Positions 42,431-53,068 of a stretch of DNA of 64,000 nucleotides are shown here, one piece after another. The stretch's first letter is position 1. Each line of letters opens with the position of its first letter. The position numbers and the translations under genes are program-made. The DNA comes from Anniella stebbinsi. Taxonomy: Eukaryota > Chordata > Lepidosauria > Squamata > Anniellidae. Location of the stretch: positions 405,455,154 through 405,519,153 of the forward strand of contig JARDYH010000001.1 in the NCBI GenBank assembly GCA_029215795.1. The letters run 5' to 3'. Below the pieces are notes generated by a model. It was not told where the DNA came from. It ran no database searches and worked only from the letters and a program-made list of their open reading frames with translations.

Positions 42431-43458
42431 GTTTTGTTGACAAAGGCAAAGATCAAGATGTCTCCCCTTCCCGTTGTGTGTACAAAAAACAACTGGACTG
42501 GCAGTGGAGTTTTTCTTCAACACTGCTGATGGGGCAGCATCCTCCCCTGCGCCAGAGGGCATCATGTGCAGGGCAGGCCTCACGGCTTGCAACGTTGTCC
42601 TCCACCAACACTTGGCTGCCATCTGCCAGCATCTGCCACCTGAGGTGGCCACTTCACCCTGCCTAATGGTAGCACTGGCCCCGGATGTAGCATTGTCCCC
42701 AGGGATTCATGGGAAATAAAAAAGGGCAGTTGCCCACCTCTCAGAGGTGTAACACTGTAAATCTGGAGGTGGCAGCGGCAACACACCACATACCACACAG
42801 TGAACTGAAGGGCTCCATTTTGGGATGGCTTTCCTCCCTCCCCCTCCCTGCCCCACATTTCTAGTGGAAAGTTCTTTCAGGAGAATTTTGGGTTCAGCTT
42901 TAGGTTCCAAAAGCCGATCTGTTAGTTCTCACCCAAGGCGCCAAAGGAAGAAGAAAAAAGCCCCAATTTCTCCCTTGCTAGTCTTCGTGCCAACTCTGCC
43001 AGAAGGTTGCAACATGATGACAGTTAATGAACAAAACACATCTAATATTTAGGATAAGGGGACACATTAAGCAGGGCACAAAAGGCCAGAATTATCTGCA
43101 GATTGAGCACTAAAACAAAGACAAAAAGCAACAGATGTTTCTCTCCTAATTTAGTCCTCCAGGATCTCATCCGGATAGCGCACAACACCGCTCCGGCGTC
43201 ACTAATGAAGCATTTTCATCATCTTTCTGTACAGCAATGTTTTCTCTTTCTTTTTTTAAAAAAGAAGACTCCTCGAGGGCGGAAATAACCAGAATTCAGC
43301 AATTCCGACCCTTTCTGTCTTTGAATTTTGTAAAGAACTTCTGTCTCTCTTATTTTAAAGAGAGAAAGAGAGAGATCTGTCCCCAAATCCACCAGTTCTG
43401 GTGTCAGTCAATTAATGAGGGTTGTAGAAGACCTTCCAGTGCAGAGTAAGACATGTAG
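42431..43458. other. No gene recognised
   Basis: About 43015-43215 is non-repetitive and AT-rich with ACAGTTAATGAACAAAACAC and TCTAATATTTAGG, another weak candidate for conserved non-coding DNA. No exon recognised. Confidence 0.25.
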
Positions 43459-43559
43459 CTTGCAATCTGTACTCACACGTACCGAGAGGAAGTCCCATTG
43501 AACTCAACAACACTTACTTGTGAGTACAAACGTGCAGGTTTGTACCATCAGACTGCAAG
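43459..43559. mobile_element. Short palindromic MITE, AGTCCCATTGAACTCAA type
   Basis: CTTGCAATCTG at the left is inverted as CAGACTGCAAG at the right, with AGTCCCATTGAACTCAACA in the middle and TGTGAGTACAAACGTGCAGG on the right side. This is a common small element in reptile DNA. No target duplication confirmed. Confidence 0.55.
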
Positions 43560-44457
43560 GAGGTGGCTTGGTTTTTATCCACCCACCTCTGAGCAACAGG
43601 AGGTTTAGTCTCATAGCAGGAAAACTTGGTCCTGACCTTACATTTTCTAGCTGAAGAAAACACACACACATTAAAATCCATGCTTGCAGTAGGTGAACCC
43701 CTCCCCCATCCCAATGCCAGCACACTTTTCACAAAAAAAGAAGTTGGATTAAAGAACCCTAAGAAGCCAAATGTCCGGAACTGGTTTTGTATGGTAGGGG
43801 CTCAGCCCTAGAGCAGAACAAGAGTGCATCTGAACATGTGCAGAGTGAATCCCCCTCTTTGCTCTTTAACCAGACATCTGGGATTTGGGGTTGGGATTCC
43901 ATATCAATGAAAGAAAGTGGTTTCTAGGCAGCACTGCGCCCCACCACCTATCAAGCTGGGAGGCTGCACCCCGTCTACCTGTAAGAACTTCATGGCAAGG
44001 GGAAGACCAGCCCGGCCCCCATGCATCAGCCAGAAAAGGGACCGCTACAGGTGCTGGTGCTGGGAGTTTGCATCCCCCCCACCCCTCTCCGCCCCTCCCA
44101 GCATTTGGGCTCAGAGGCAAAAAGTTAAATTGGATTCACATTTCTTGTCATTCAAACCCAGCTGTTATCCCTTTATCTTGCTGTCATGAGTGCTGACCAA
44201 AGTCCTTTATCTTGCATACTTCAGGCCCTGTGGCTTATTTTGCAGAGTGGTCCAGAGTCGCCACCCCGGTTGCGGACAATTCCCTCAGTGAAGGCCTAAT
44301 TCAGTCTTATGTATGTTATCATATTTTATATTTACTGTTGTTCCCCACCTCGATCCAAATGGTCCTAGAAATTGCTCCAGTCTCTGGAAGGTGTGTCTTG
44401 TGTTGCATGCTGGAACTTCCTTCTGGGTGCAAAGAGCCCTGGTGACTCTGAATTAGG
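43560..44457. other. No gene recognised
   Basis: Mixed sequence. A short (CA)n lies near 43660. Frames at 43866-44196 are Pro/Gly-rich without a recognisable domain. Confidence 0.3.
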
Positions 44458-44580
44458 AACATAAGAAGTGCCCTGATGCTGGATCAGACCAAGGGTCCAG
44501 CACTCTGTTCCCACAGAGGCCGACCAACTGTCGACCAGGGACCCACAAGCAGTGCAATTCTCCCATATTCCCCAAGTTTC
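44458..44580 (-). mobile_element. CR1/L3-type LINE 3' tail
   Basis: AACATAAGAAGTGCCCTGAT, GCTGGATCAGACCAAGGGTC, CACTCTGTTCCCACAGAGGC and ACCCACAAGCAG in the order of the other minus-strand tails. Very short and diverged. Confidence 0.7.
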
Positions 44581-44882
44581 CTAATTTGGGGAGTGTGAGT
44601 GGGGTAATCACGTGAGTTGTGAAATTATTCTTCAGGATCTACTTCTAAGAATTTCCAGAAGGTAAGTCTCAGACCAGGGAGCAGATGCATCGTCATCCCT
44701 AGTGTCAACGGATACACATCCAACTAAAAGTGTGAAGTCCAGACCTGGACACAGAATAGAGGCCAGGTTCTGAGGCCCCCATCTGCACAACTAATTTACA
44801 GGGCACTCTTCACGAATCTCCATAACTTATTCTGCTATGACTGCTGATAGGGAAAGGCACACAGCAACATAGAGTCAGTTCC
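44581..44882. other. No gene recognised
   Basis: About 300 bp of unassigned sequence before the large TATCG element. Confidence 0.3.
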
Positions 44883-44903
44883 CTTCCTCCTAGGGATGTG
44901 CAC

Positions 44904-44998
44904 GCCCGAAAACATTGTATCGTTATCGGAATTTCGGATCAAAAAAATTATCATCTCCGATAATATCGTAAGTGAACTGTATCGTATCATTTCTACAT
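44904..44998. repeat. TATCG/CGATA subterminal zone, left
   Basis: Repeated TGTATCGTTATCGG, CTCCGATAATATCG and CTGTATCGTATC. Together with the right zone (46855-46995) it forms inverted subterminal arrays. Confidence 0.8.
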
Positions 44999-45239
44999 TT
45001 TGCCCTATAGACTCTAGAGTTGATTTTTGAGTCAGAAAGGCCTAAAACTTCTTAATTTTCCAAGTTACAGAGTAGGTGAAGTCAATGAGGTGACTGGTTC
45101 CCAGGAATCCAGAAACTTGCACATCTCTATCTGGAGTTGTACCTGGCTGAGGAGGACCCATCCCTAAATCATAAAAGGAATAATGAGGGGAGAGGATTGG
45201 GAGGGGGGAGACAGTTGGATGTGGAAGGATGTTTCTCAA

Positions 45240-46150
45240 AAGTGGAAATTTCACGGCCTTTCTTGGAGAGCCAGCCTTAGCCAGGCAGGGCACCGGAGGG
45301 GCAGGAGACACCCTTGCAGCAGGGCAACCTGGATGATCCTAGCAGAAGTATACATGCTGATGGAGGCCTTGCAATGCCGACAGACAGCAAAGCGGGAATC
45401 CGCTGCCACCTCAAAATGGTCCATGCTGCCCTGTTGCTTCTAGGGTGACCCAGTCTGCCCGCCAGCACATGGACTCTGGGGTGTCACCACCGGAGCAGGG
45501 GTAGAACACCTTTCTGAAAAAGCCAGCCTTAGCCAGGCCGGTCCTCATTGGGGCAGGAGAAACCCCGGAAGCGAGAAAACCTGGATGATCCCACTAAAAC
45601 TAAAAGCATATCTGCTTATTATTATCTGCGCCTATGCGTGGCACAGTGAGTGGACGCACTCCTCCGCAGTAGCAGAACTGCTGCCTTGTCTCAAGATTAG
45701 GCCATGCATGTCTGAGTACAAATAAAAGGATTGGGGGGTAGGGGAATAGCAGGGGCGTTACAGGTATTTTAGAGCCAGACTTACCCAGGCAGGGCCTCAT
45801 TGGGGCAGGAGATACCCCTACAGCCCGCCAACCTGGATGATCCCACAAGCAGCACCACACAGTGAGGAATTACGCTCTGCGGAAATTCCTCTGCCTGGCA
45901 CAGGGGACCCACTCCACTGAACTGAACGGACTGGGAGGAACTATGCTGCTCCTAGCAGTAGCAGAACTGCTGCCTTGTCTCAAGATTAGGCCTTGCATGT
46001 CTAAGTACAAAGGAAAGGGACATTTGGGGGATAAGGGAATAGCACAGGCGTTACTTATTTTAACCAGCCATAGCCTGGCAGGGCCTCATTGGGTCAGGAG
46101 ATACCCCTGTAGCGCGCCAACCTGGAGGATCCTAGCAGAAGCATATACAT
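45240..46150 (+). repeat. Tandem units of about 290 bp inside the TATCG element
   Basis: AGCCAGCCTTAGCCAGGC-like blocks occur near 45268, 45522, 45771 and 46063. Each is followed by CATTGGGGCAGGAGA-like sequence and AACCTGGATGATCC. AGCAGAACTGCTGCCTTGTC plus TCAAGATTAGGCC occurs near 45670 and 45962. Spacing varies from about 250 to 292 bp. Confidence 0.8.
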
Positions 46151-46267
46151 GTGCTGTTTTGACAACTGCGAATCCCATCAAAACAACCCTCACGCACTGC
46201 CTTTACCTCATCGTGCTTCAAAAATGACCCAGTCTGCCCGCCATCCCCGTGCAGGCAGGTTGGCAGT

Positions 46268-46349
46268 TCTGGGTAGAGGTGGGCACATTGGCTGGAGCAG
46301 AGGGAATAGTCACGTTCTGGGTAGAGGTGGGCACATTGGCTGGAGCAGT
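46268..46349 (+). repeat. Short tandem duplication
   Basis: TTCTGGGTAGAGGTGGGCAC plus ATTGGCTGGAGCAG appears twice, 48 bp apart, in the interior of the TATCG element. Confidence 0.85.
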
Positions 46350-46854
46350 ATCTCAACAAAAAAAAGGAAATGCATGAGGTATGTTAAACAGGGAAGGAGA
46401 CAACAACACACTCACTCAATCACAGTAGTACCCCCACTCACGCTAACCTAACCCTTCAATCAAACCAACCAGAAAATGTATAAAAATTATAACACACAAG
46501 CAATGAACAGCCAAACGGACCTGAGACACAGAAGGGAACAGAAAGATGCAAGACTACAATGAATCTCCAACAATTCACCACCAAAAACAATCCAGCAGTA
46601 ACTAAGTAACTATAAGACCCAGGACAGTGCTCCAACAAAATCCACCTGTCTCCCTCAACGCCTAACTCCCAACAGAGCTGGAACACCAAGTGTGGGGTTT
46701 TTATGAGGGGATATCCTTAGCCCTCCTCCAACATTGTGATTGGAGCCTGCTGGAATCCTTGCTGCATGATTGGTCACTGAATCTGTCAGTCTCAGCAAAC
46801 ACACCCCACCTTCTAGCTACCTCCATGACCCCAAATGAAAAAGAGCCTTCCAAT

Positions 46855-46995
46855 AATACGATAAAATTCCGATAATTATTGGATGATTTCTATTGTCTCC
46901 GATAATTATCGTAGGATGTTGTATCGGTATCGTTAATCAGACGTCCGATAAAGACCATATCGTATCGTTATCAGACATTTTAATGATACGATACA
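46855..46995. repeat. TATCG/CGATA subterminal zone, right
   Basis: ACGATAAAATTCCGATAATT, CTCCGATAATTATCG, TGTATCGGTATCG and TATCGTATCGTTATC just inside the right terminus. Confidence 0.8.
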
Positions 46996-47011
46996 CATCC
47001 CTACTTCCTAC

Positions 47012-47474
47012 GCCACTTTTTTCTGTCTCTCTAATAAAAAATGGAAGGAAAGAAGGAAGGACAGCCAGCCACAGGTCATGGAGGGAACATACTGATGTTC
47101 AGACCCGGGGGTTTGAGTTAGGGTAAGGCTTCCATTTAATGCCATTCTCTACGCCAAGATGTCTGCGGCTGTTACATATGTATTATGCATGTAGGAGCGT
47201 GTTGTTCTTTGGCGGGTGGGGCTGAGATGAGAAACTCAAGGGAGGGGAAAAGAGGATGGTAAAAATGTTCTCTCAGAGGACTGTAATTCAAGGCAGCTTA
47301 TCAAACAAACAAACAAACAGGCAAGCAAACAAGACCCCCATCTTAATGGATTTTTACTGCTTTTGTAGCACCTGGAGCGGAATTTTATAGGGTGTTCCTC
47401 ACCAGGCAGCATCCTGGAGGGAAAATGAATGCAGCACTCTAAATAATAAAGTTGTGAAATAAAAGGGGAGCAGC
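47012..47474. other. No gene recognised
   Basis: Contains a short GGAA-type run near 47043-47065 and an (AAAC)n run at about 47305-47325. No exon or known repeat. Confidence 0.3.
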
Positions 47475-47662
47475 CAGACTCAGTGCGAGAGACCCTGCTT
47501 TGCATTCAGGAGGTCCGGGGTTTGATACCTAGCAGCATCTCCAGGTATGTCTGGGACCCTGCCTGAAGTCCTGGAGATCCGTGACTGTGTTGACAATGCT
47601 GGGCTAGATGGACCCAAAATCGGACTCAGGAGAAGGCAGCTTCTGGTGTTCTTTTGTTCAGG
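47475..47662 (+). mobile_element. tRNA-headed SINE with CR1/L3-like tail, copy 1
   Basis: The tRNA-like head has CTGCTTTGCATTCAGGAGGT and a B-box-like GGGTTTGATAC (47519-47529). The body has CATCTCCAGGTATGTCTGGG and CTGAAGTCCTGGAGATCC. The tail GGGCTAGATGGACCC then AGGCAGCTTCTGG and GTTC resembles the 3' ends of the CR1/L3 fragments here, consistent with a SINE mobilised by that LINE machinery. Confidence 0.75.
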
Positions 47663-48090
47663 AATGCAAGGGAGAGAAGCCATCCTGCCTGCAATGCAAT
47701 GGGACAGAACTACAACACCATCCTGGGTGTGTGGGGTGAGAGGCTGGTGCTGCCTGGTTTGCCGTGGCTACCTTTGGATCTTAGGGGCTGCTATTGCTGC
47801 TGGAGGGTCTTCCCCAGCAGCCTGTATTTTGTCATTTTGGTGCTGGCTCCACTGCTTTAGCAGCACTGGGACTCTTCTTTCCGGCTGCCACCCAGCGGTT
47901 ATTTCTTTCCCCCCTGGATATGCCCCAGACATCCTGGAGCGCCACAGTCTAGCTCAGCCCTGGGTCAAAGAGAGGTAAGAGGGTCAGACAGCAGAGGCCA
48001 GCAGTGCTCAGCTCCCTCAGCATCCTCAGGCGTCCTCCTCTGAGTAAACACAACCACAGCCTCACACCCCAGCAGGTCTTCCAAGGCCCC
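47663..48090. other. No gene recognised
   Basis: A 143-codon frame (47547-47978) starts inside the SINE and has no domain resemblance. Nothing else recognised. Confidence 0.3.
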
Positions 48091-48384
48091 CTCCACAAGG
48101 ATGCGCTTTTGCGCCCGGTTTGGCGATTATGCGCATTATCGCGGAGGCGCATTTACTCCTAATCCCTCTGCACGGGAGGCGGCGAGAGGCGGCGAAGTGC
48201 ATTAATTGATGTCCAAAAAGCGCTTTACAAGAAGTTAATGCGCATAATCGCTTGTTCACACGGCGAAAATGCGCTTTAACGGCCGGAGCAAAATAAAACT
48301 CGCTATTTAACGCGCATTCGATAATGCGCATAATCCGGGAGATAACGCGCCTCTACGCCCGTTTTGCGCTCCGCTGGTGTGGAG
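48091..48384. mobile_element. CpG-dense MITE with GCGCATTAT motifs
   Basis: Ends CTCCACA and TGTGGAG frame 294 bp that is exceptionally rich in CpG for this region. ATGCGCATTATCGCGG, TTAATGCGCATAATCGC and GATAATGCGCATAATCC repeat in both orientations. Outer blocks GGATGCGCTTTTGCGCCCGG and CGCCCGTTTTGCGCTCC are inverted. No clear target duplication was found, so the family is undecided. Confidence 0.55.
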
Positions 48385-48636
48385 GTAAAATTTATAATGA
48401 GCCTTCAAAGAGCATTAAACCTCTCTTGTGGAGGCACCCCAACTCAAAAGACGCTCTCTCTTTTTCCTGGCTTTCCTGGCAGAAACACTTTTTTTTACCC
48501 AGGGCCACATGACACAGAGGCAAAACTAGGTTTGTCACTGAGTCTGCACTCAGCAAGGTCGTCGATACGTAGTCATGTAGCACACACATATACACACACA
48601 CACATTTCCCAATATATCTTTGTCCCTTTTGCACTT

Positions 48637-48757
48637 TAGGGCACAATCCTATGTATGTTTAGACAGGAAAAAACTCCTACAACTCCCAGCATTCTCCAGG
48701 GAATGCTGGAGGTTGTAGGGCTTTTTTCTGTCTAAACATGCATAGGGCTGTGCCCTA
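48637..48757. mobile_element. Short palindromic MITE, TAGGGCACAATCCTATG type
   Basis: TAGGGCACAATCCTATG and ATGTTTAGACAGG at the left mirror CTGTCTAAACATGCATAGG and GCTGTGCCCTA at the right. CTACAACTCCCAGCATTC is the inner arm. A 121-bp hairpin. Only TA (or TTA/TAA) is shared at the flanks. Confidence 0.75.
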
Positions 48758-49940
48758 AAATGTTTAGGTGTATCATGAAAAAAAATATGAAGGGAAACAA
48801 CAACATGTGAACAACCACTTGAAATGAGTCAAACACTTTCACAACTTTCTCCCACCTTGCAGGTAATGTGGCTTAAAATCAAAAATGTGCCTAACGGGAT
48901 ATTAATCCTTGTTCATCACTACCTTGCTGGGTAGAGAGAAACCAAGGATTGTCTCTTCACTTGGCACAGCGATAAATATCAAATAAGTCTCTCTCTCTCT
49001 CTCTCTCTCTGTATACACACCCACAATTATATAGCCAAAAGATTTTAATTTCTTTTGTTCCTCTCCAAAGTATGAGATGCAGTTGGTCTATTCTGAGTCT
49101 CAGCACACAGTGGAAGTTTTATGGTCGAGTTATAAAGCTCTGAAAAATGGGGTTTATAATGGAAACTCTGACACTGTCTAAAAATATAGCAGCGCTGTTG
49201 GGTGCAGCTATAATGCAGCCCTAATTTATAAAGCACTCAGGAACCCGGAGCTGTTTCAAAACTTATGGATAATAATCCAGCTAAAAAAGAGTAAACCAGA
49301 ACACACAAAAAATGACCCCCACTCCCATGAGCGATTGCATCGGAGCCCAGCAAACCACCTGGAAATCATACCAGATGTTGCCCTATGCCAAACCCAGGCC
49401 CTTCACATGCTAAAAACACGGCTTTGAAAGAACGCGGGGATATTTTATACGGCACGGTGCCATTTTGCTTCCCTGGGCGCTGTATTGCTTCAGCAAAGTG
49501 TTGGTTGCGAAAGACAGGCGGGGGAGGGGAGGAGGGAGCCTGCCATTTTGGGGGGCTGACATAATAGATGTTTCTGCAAGAAGAATTGCAATGTACTCTT
49601 GTTAAAGTGTGTGGGATGGAGGGGGAGGGGAGCTCAAGGAAACCGATTGTTTACTCACTGGAGATGCAATTTTATCAGCAAAGGTTAGTGGAAGCGTGCA
49701 GCATTTGGGGCCTCCCGCTTTCTGCTAAGAGGCATTGAAAAGACAATCACTCACAGATGCAACGCTCCATCTTAGCAGCTGGGGCCAAAGAGCTGGCCGC
49801 CTCAGAATTGCTTTTCCTTCCTTAGGTTGGGCAGAAGTTGGTTTTATAAAATATCGGAAAGGATGCCGAGGTCTGAAGAAAAGCCACGGATCAGTTTTCA
49901 AGTCAGGATCGGAAGTTTGGCTTTGGCCCCCGTGACGGCC
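48758..49940. other. No gene recognised
   Basis: Contains (CT)n at about 48987-49010. The rest is single-copy-looking; a block near 49560-49700 is AT-rich and non-repetitive. Confidence 0.3.
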
Positions 49941-50017
49941 TTGCTTGGAGCATCTCTCCAGTTGGAGTGCAAGTCCCATCATTCCCAGCTGGCATGGCCA
50001 GGTTGGGGAAGGCTGCT
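49941..50017. mobile_element. Partial palindromic MITE, GGGAGTTGTAGTC type
   Basis: GGAGTGCAAGTCCCATCATT, CCCAGCTGGCATGGCCAG and GTTGGGGAAGGCTGC match the family at 16332, with one arm shortened. Confidence 0.5.
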
Positions 50018-52185
50018 TTTGTCCTTCATCTCAGCGGATCCATGACTTGCAAAATACATGCCGAGGAGGCGAGAGGTTTGCACTTCTTCCCTCAGATTCC
50101 GTCTTCAACTGCCATGCCCAGAATTGGTCACGGCGCTCCAACTGAAGTCTGATCAAAGAAGAGCAGAGCAGTGACATTAGAATTGCATGTGCCCTTTTGG
50201 ACACTGCATCACGCTACTGGCTCATGTTTAGCTTGTGCTCTGTTTAAACCCCTGGATCGGGGGCTTTTCTACACGAGGCAATCCTTGCACATTCCTCACT
50301 CTCTCCTCATGGTTGTTCAGGGGTTCTTTAGACAACGTCATGACTCTGCAGTTTTGCTTCCGTGTCTAACAAGTGCTTTCGACGAGTTTTTTTTTTTTTT
50401 AAAGTGTAATGTACATTCAAAGGGGGTGGGGCGCAAAATCATGTCAAGGATGGCTCTTGCCACACTGCAGAGGGAAGAGAATTTCAAAGGCGGGGAGCCA
50501 CCACAGAAAAGGCCCTCCCAGTGGGAGGTTGTTAGATGCACCTGTGCAGGTGGCAGGACAACCAGAGGCCCTGTTGATGGATGTCTCCTCCATGGATCTG
50601 TCCAATCCTCCTGCCTGGCTTGAGCTCCTGGCTCCATCAATCCTCCATCAGAATCTCAGATTCCATTCTGGAATGACTTCTGGCCCTGAGGAGGTGTATT
50701 TGGCCCTTGGAATGTCACTGCTCCCCTCTCTGAATACTTTGCCACCTGTTTAACCCAACACAACAAGGTCCCCTGTTGGGAAGAGAGAGAGAGGGAAGCC
50801 ACAGGAGGCAAACGCCTCTCTGCTGCTGATGCCTGGGCCTTCAGGCCGCCCTCACCTCACATGCTGCTGCAATCATCTAAGAGGAAGATGACCTTGGCAA
50901 GTTTGAGATGGCAGCATGAGCCGTCCAGGCACTCTAGGCTGCGCTGAGCTAATGGAGCCTCCTTGTTGCATTTTAATTGAAAATTCTAGGGGAGACACCC
51001 ATTGCGTGGTGCCTGGAGTGCTCTGGATCCAGGGAGCCTGGATGCTGGTTCCATCCAGCTGTAGTTGTTGATGGCAAAGGGCAGGAATCGCAGGACAAAC
51101 TGAGCTTTCCTGGCGGAGCTCTCGATGCCCTGGCACATTGAGCTTGATGCAGGAGCTGCCGGTTGGGGTGCAGTTGGGTCTCGCAGAGGGCTATCTAGGC
51201 CTCCGATAGGAACCCTCTAGGATTTTGCTCAGCCGACATTTTTCAGAGAACGGACCCAATTCACAGTTCTTGGATGAAAAACACAGATTGGACCTTGATC
51301 ATCCTTTAGTTTTTGCACCACTCAATACAGTTCCCGGCTGAAAAAATGGACCAAAATGCAGAAAATGGGCAGAAAAATGTGTATATCAGGGCCAAATGTG
51401 TACTAAAGCTCATATTGAGCATGTAGAGTTTAAAAATCATGCACTTTTTATGTGTGTGTGTATGATGAAATTAAATTTGTGAATTGATGCAGAAACGCGG
51501 TGGAATGTCCTTATGCATGGATGCATGCAATACTGCCACAGACCAGGAACAGAGTGATCTGTCCAGCCTGAGCCCAGAAGGGGCTGAAAGGGTGAGGGGA
51601 TGTCAGCCCCTGTAATTGGCAGGCACTATGACGCCACTGTATTGGTGTCTGGGCCTGGCAGAGAAACTCGGGGTGGAGCCTGCTGGGCTTCTACCTTGGC
51701 CTGAACAATGGGGCAGAGGGAGCATCTCTCTGTGCCGCCTTTCAGCTGCCTTTCATGCCCATATATGCCCACAGCTTCTCAGGGCTCCTCCAGCCTCCCT
51801 TCTTCCCCTTCCCCTTGGCTAGAGGCCTCCGCTTCTCGGAATCCCGGACTCTTCTCCGACTGCTGATGGCTCTGGACCTGGAGCAGCTTCACAGAAAGAG
51901 GACAATGTGGCTGGCAACACGCCTTGTGGGGCAGAGGAGGCATGCTAGGCTCATTTCCCTGAGAAACACTTCCCTAAAGGGCCGCAGAGTGGGTGAGAGG
52001 GTGGCGGTGGTGGTGGTGGTGATCTCACCCCGAAAAGAGTGACGGCAGATGTGGGAGCGGCTCCTCCCTTCAACCCTCTGTTTCCTGATCAGACGTGGGC
52101 TGCTTCCATTGCCAGAGCTCCAGGCTTGCCAAGGGGTTGCCGGCCATAACAAGTGGGGTTTGTCTGCCTCTTAGCAACATTTCAG
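50018..52185. other. No gene recognised
   Basis: A T-run at 50389-50401 and A/T-rich block 51240-51500 with repeated AAAAATG phrases are the only repeat-like textures. Frames such as 50171-50623 and 51755-52042 show no domain. A (GGT)n patch lies at about 51996-52021. Confidence 0.3.
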
Positions 52186-52238
52186 CTGGAGATGGTGGGA
52201 GTTGTTGCTCAACACATCTGGAGGTTGGGGAAAGCTGT
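52186..52238. mobile_element. Partial palindromic MITE, GGGAGTTGTAGTC type
   Basis: GATGGTGGGAGTTGTTGCTC, AACACATCTGGAGGTTGGGG and AAAGCTG form the right arm of the family at 16332. Confidence 0.5.
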
Positions 52239-52748
52239 CTTGAGGAAATGGACATGGACTCTGCTTTTCTTCGATGGGGTTCTGTGCCTTTAAGAGCCGG
52301 CAGTGAGTGGGTGAGTGAGTAGGTGGGTGGGTGGGGGAAACGCTTTACCAGCAGCCCCTGTGTGGTCTGTGCAGAGAGACCTTAGAGACATATGGCCCAG
52401 CCACCCCCCTGGAGTCCATATGAGGGCTGATCCGAAAGTGGCTTTCAGTCCAGGACCTCCCTCTCACCCTCACCGTTTTAGCCATTGCCTGTTTTGTGGT
52501 TATGCTGGTAATTGGCCACTAGAAGTTCTGATTGCATTTGTTTTTAACTCACAAGTCTCCAGAGGAAGGGCCGAAAGCATTGGCCGAATTCTGATTGGGC
52601 TTCATGCTACATCACAAAGCAGCCAGAGGCGGGACAAAGGTTCTTGCGCCAACTCCGGAGCTTGGTGGGTACCCAAAATGGCACCCGGAGCACAACCAGT
52701 ACTGTTTCTGCTGCTATGAACCTGCCCCACAATTTGTCCTGATTGCAC
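52239..52748. other. No gene recognised
   Basis: A (GTGG)n-like run at about 52305-52335; otherwise unassigned. Confidence 0.3.
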
Positions 52749-53068
52749 TAGGGTGACCAGATAAAATCCAGGTCAGGGCTCATGTAACTTTAACAATTGT
52801 AGAGAAAAGGGAATTTCAGCCAGTGTCATTTGTATGCAATTAGTTCCTGATGAAATTCCCTCTTCATCACAACACTTAAAGTTGCAGGGGCCCTGCCTTC
52901 TTTTGTATCTGGTCACTCTAGTATAGTGCCTGCACCTTTAACTGTTGTGATGAAGAAGGAATATCACCAGGAACTAATTGCATACAAATGACACTGGCTG
53001 AAATTCCCCTTTCTCTACAACTGTTAAAGTTACATGAGCCCTGACCTGGATTTTATCTGGTCACCCTA
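52749..53068. mobile_element. Palindromic hAT-like MITE, copy 5 (AAAATCCAGGTC variant)
   Basis: A 320-bp hairpin from TAGGGTGACCAGATAAAATC to GATTTTATCTGGTCACCCTA with AAAATCCAGGTCAGGGCTC subterminal sequence as in copy 3. A central TATCTGGTCACTCTA repeats the terminus. The flanks GATTGCAC and GGGTAGCT do not match, so no target duplication remains or the flank was rearranged. Confidence 0.82.

Larger units (their letters stand above)
44891..47003. mobile_element. 2.1-kb hAT-like element with TATCG subterminal repeats
   Basis: Left end TAGGGATGTGCACG, right end ACACATCCCTA, flanked by CTTCCTCC (44883-44890) and CTTCCTAC (47004-47011), 7 of 8 matching; the right copy fits nTnnnnAn. Both ends carry arrays of TATCGTTATCGG/CGATAATTATCG. 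The terminal TAGGGATGTG is shared with the foldback at 31065. The interior holds about four ~290-bp tandem units (45268-46140) and a short direct duplication. No transposase was recognised, so it is non-autonomous. Confidence 0.8.

Noticed and set aside
42103..42666. A 187-codon frame with an ATG in the CpG island
   Set aside because: Low stop density in GC-rich DNA gives several such frames on both strands; no domain, Kozak context or splice structure supports it.
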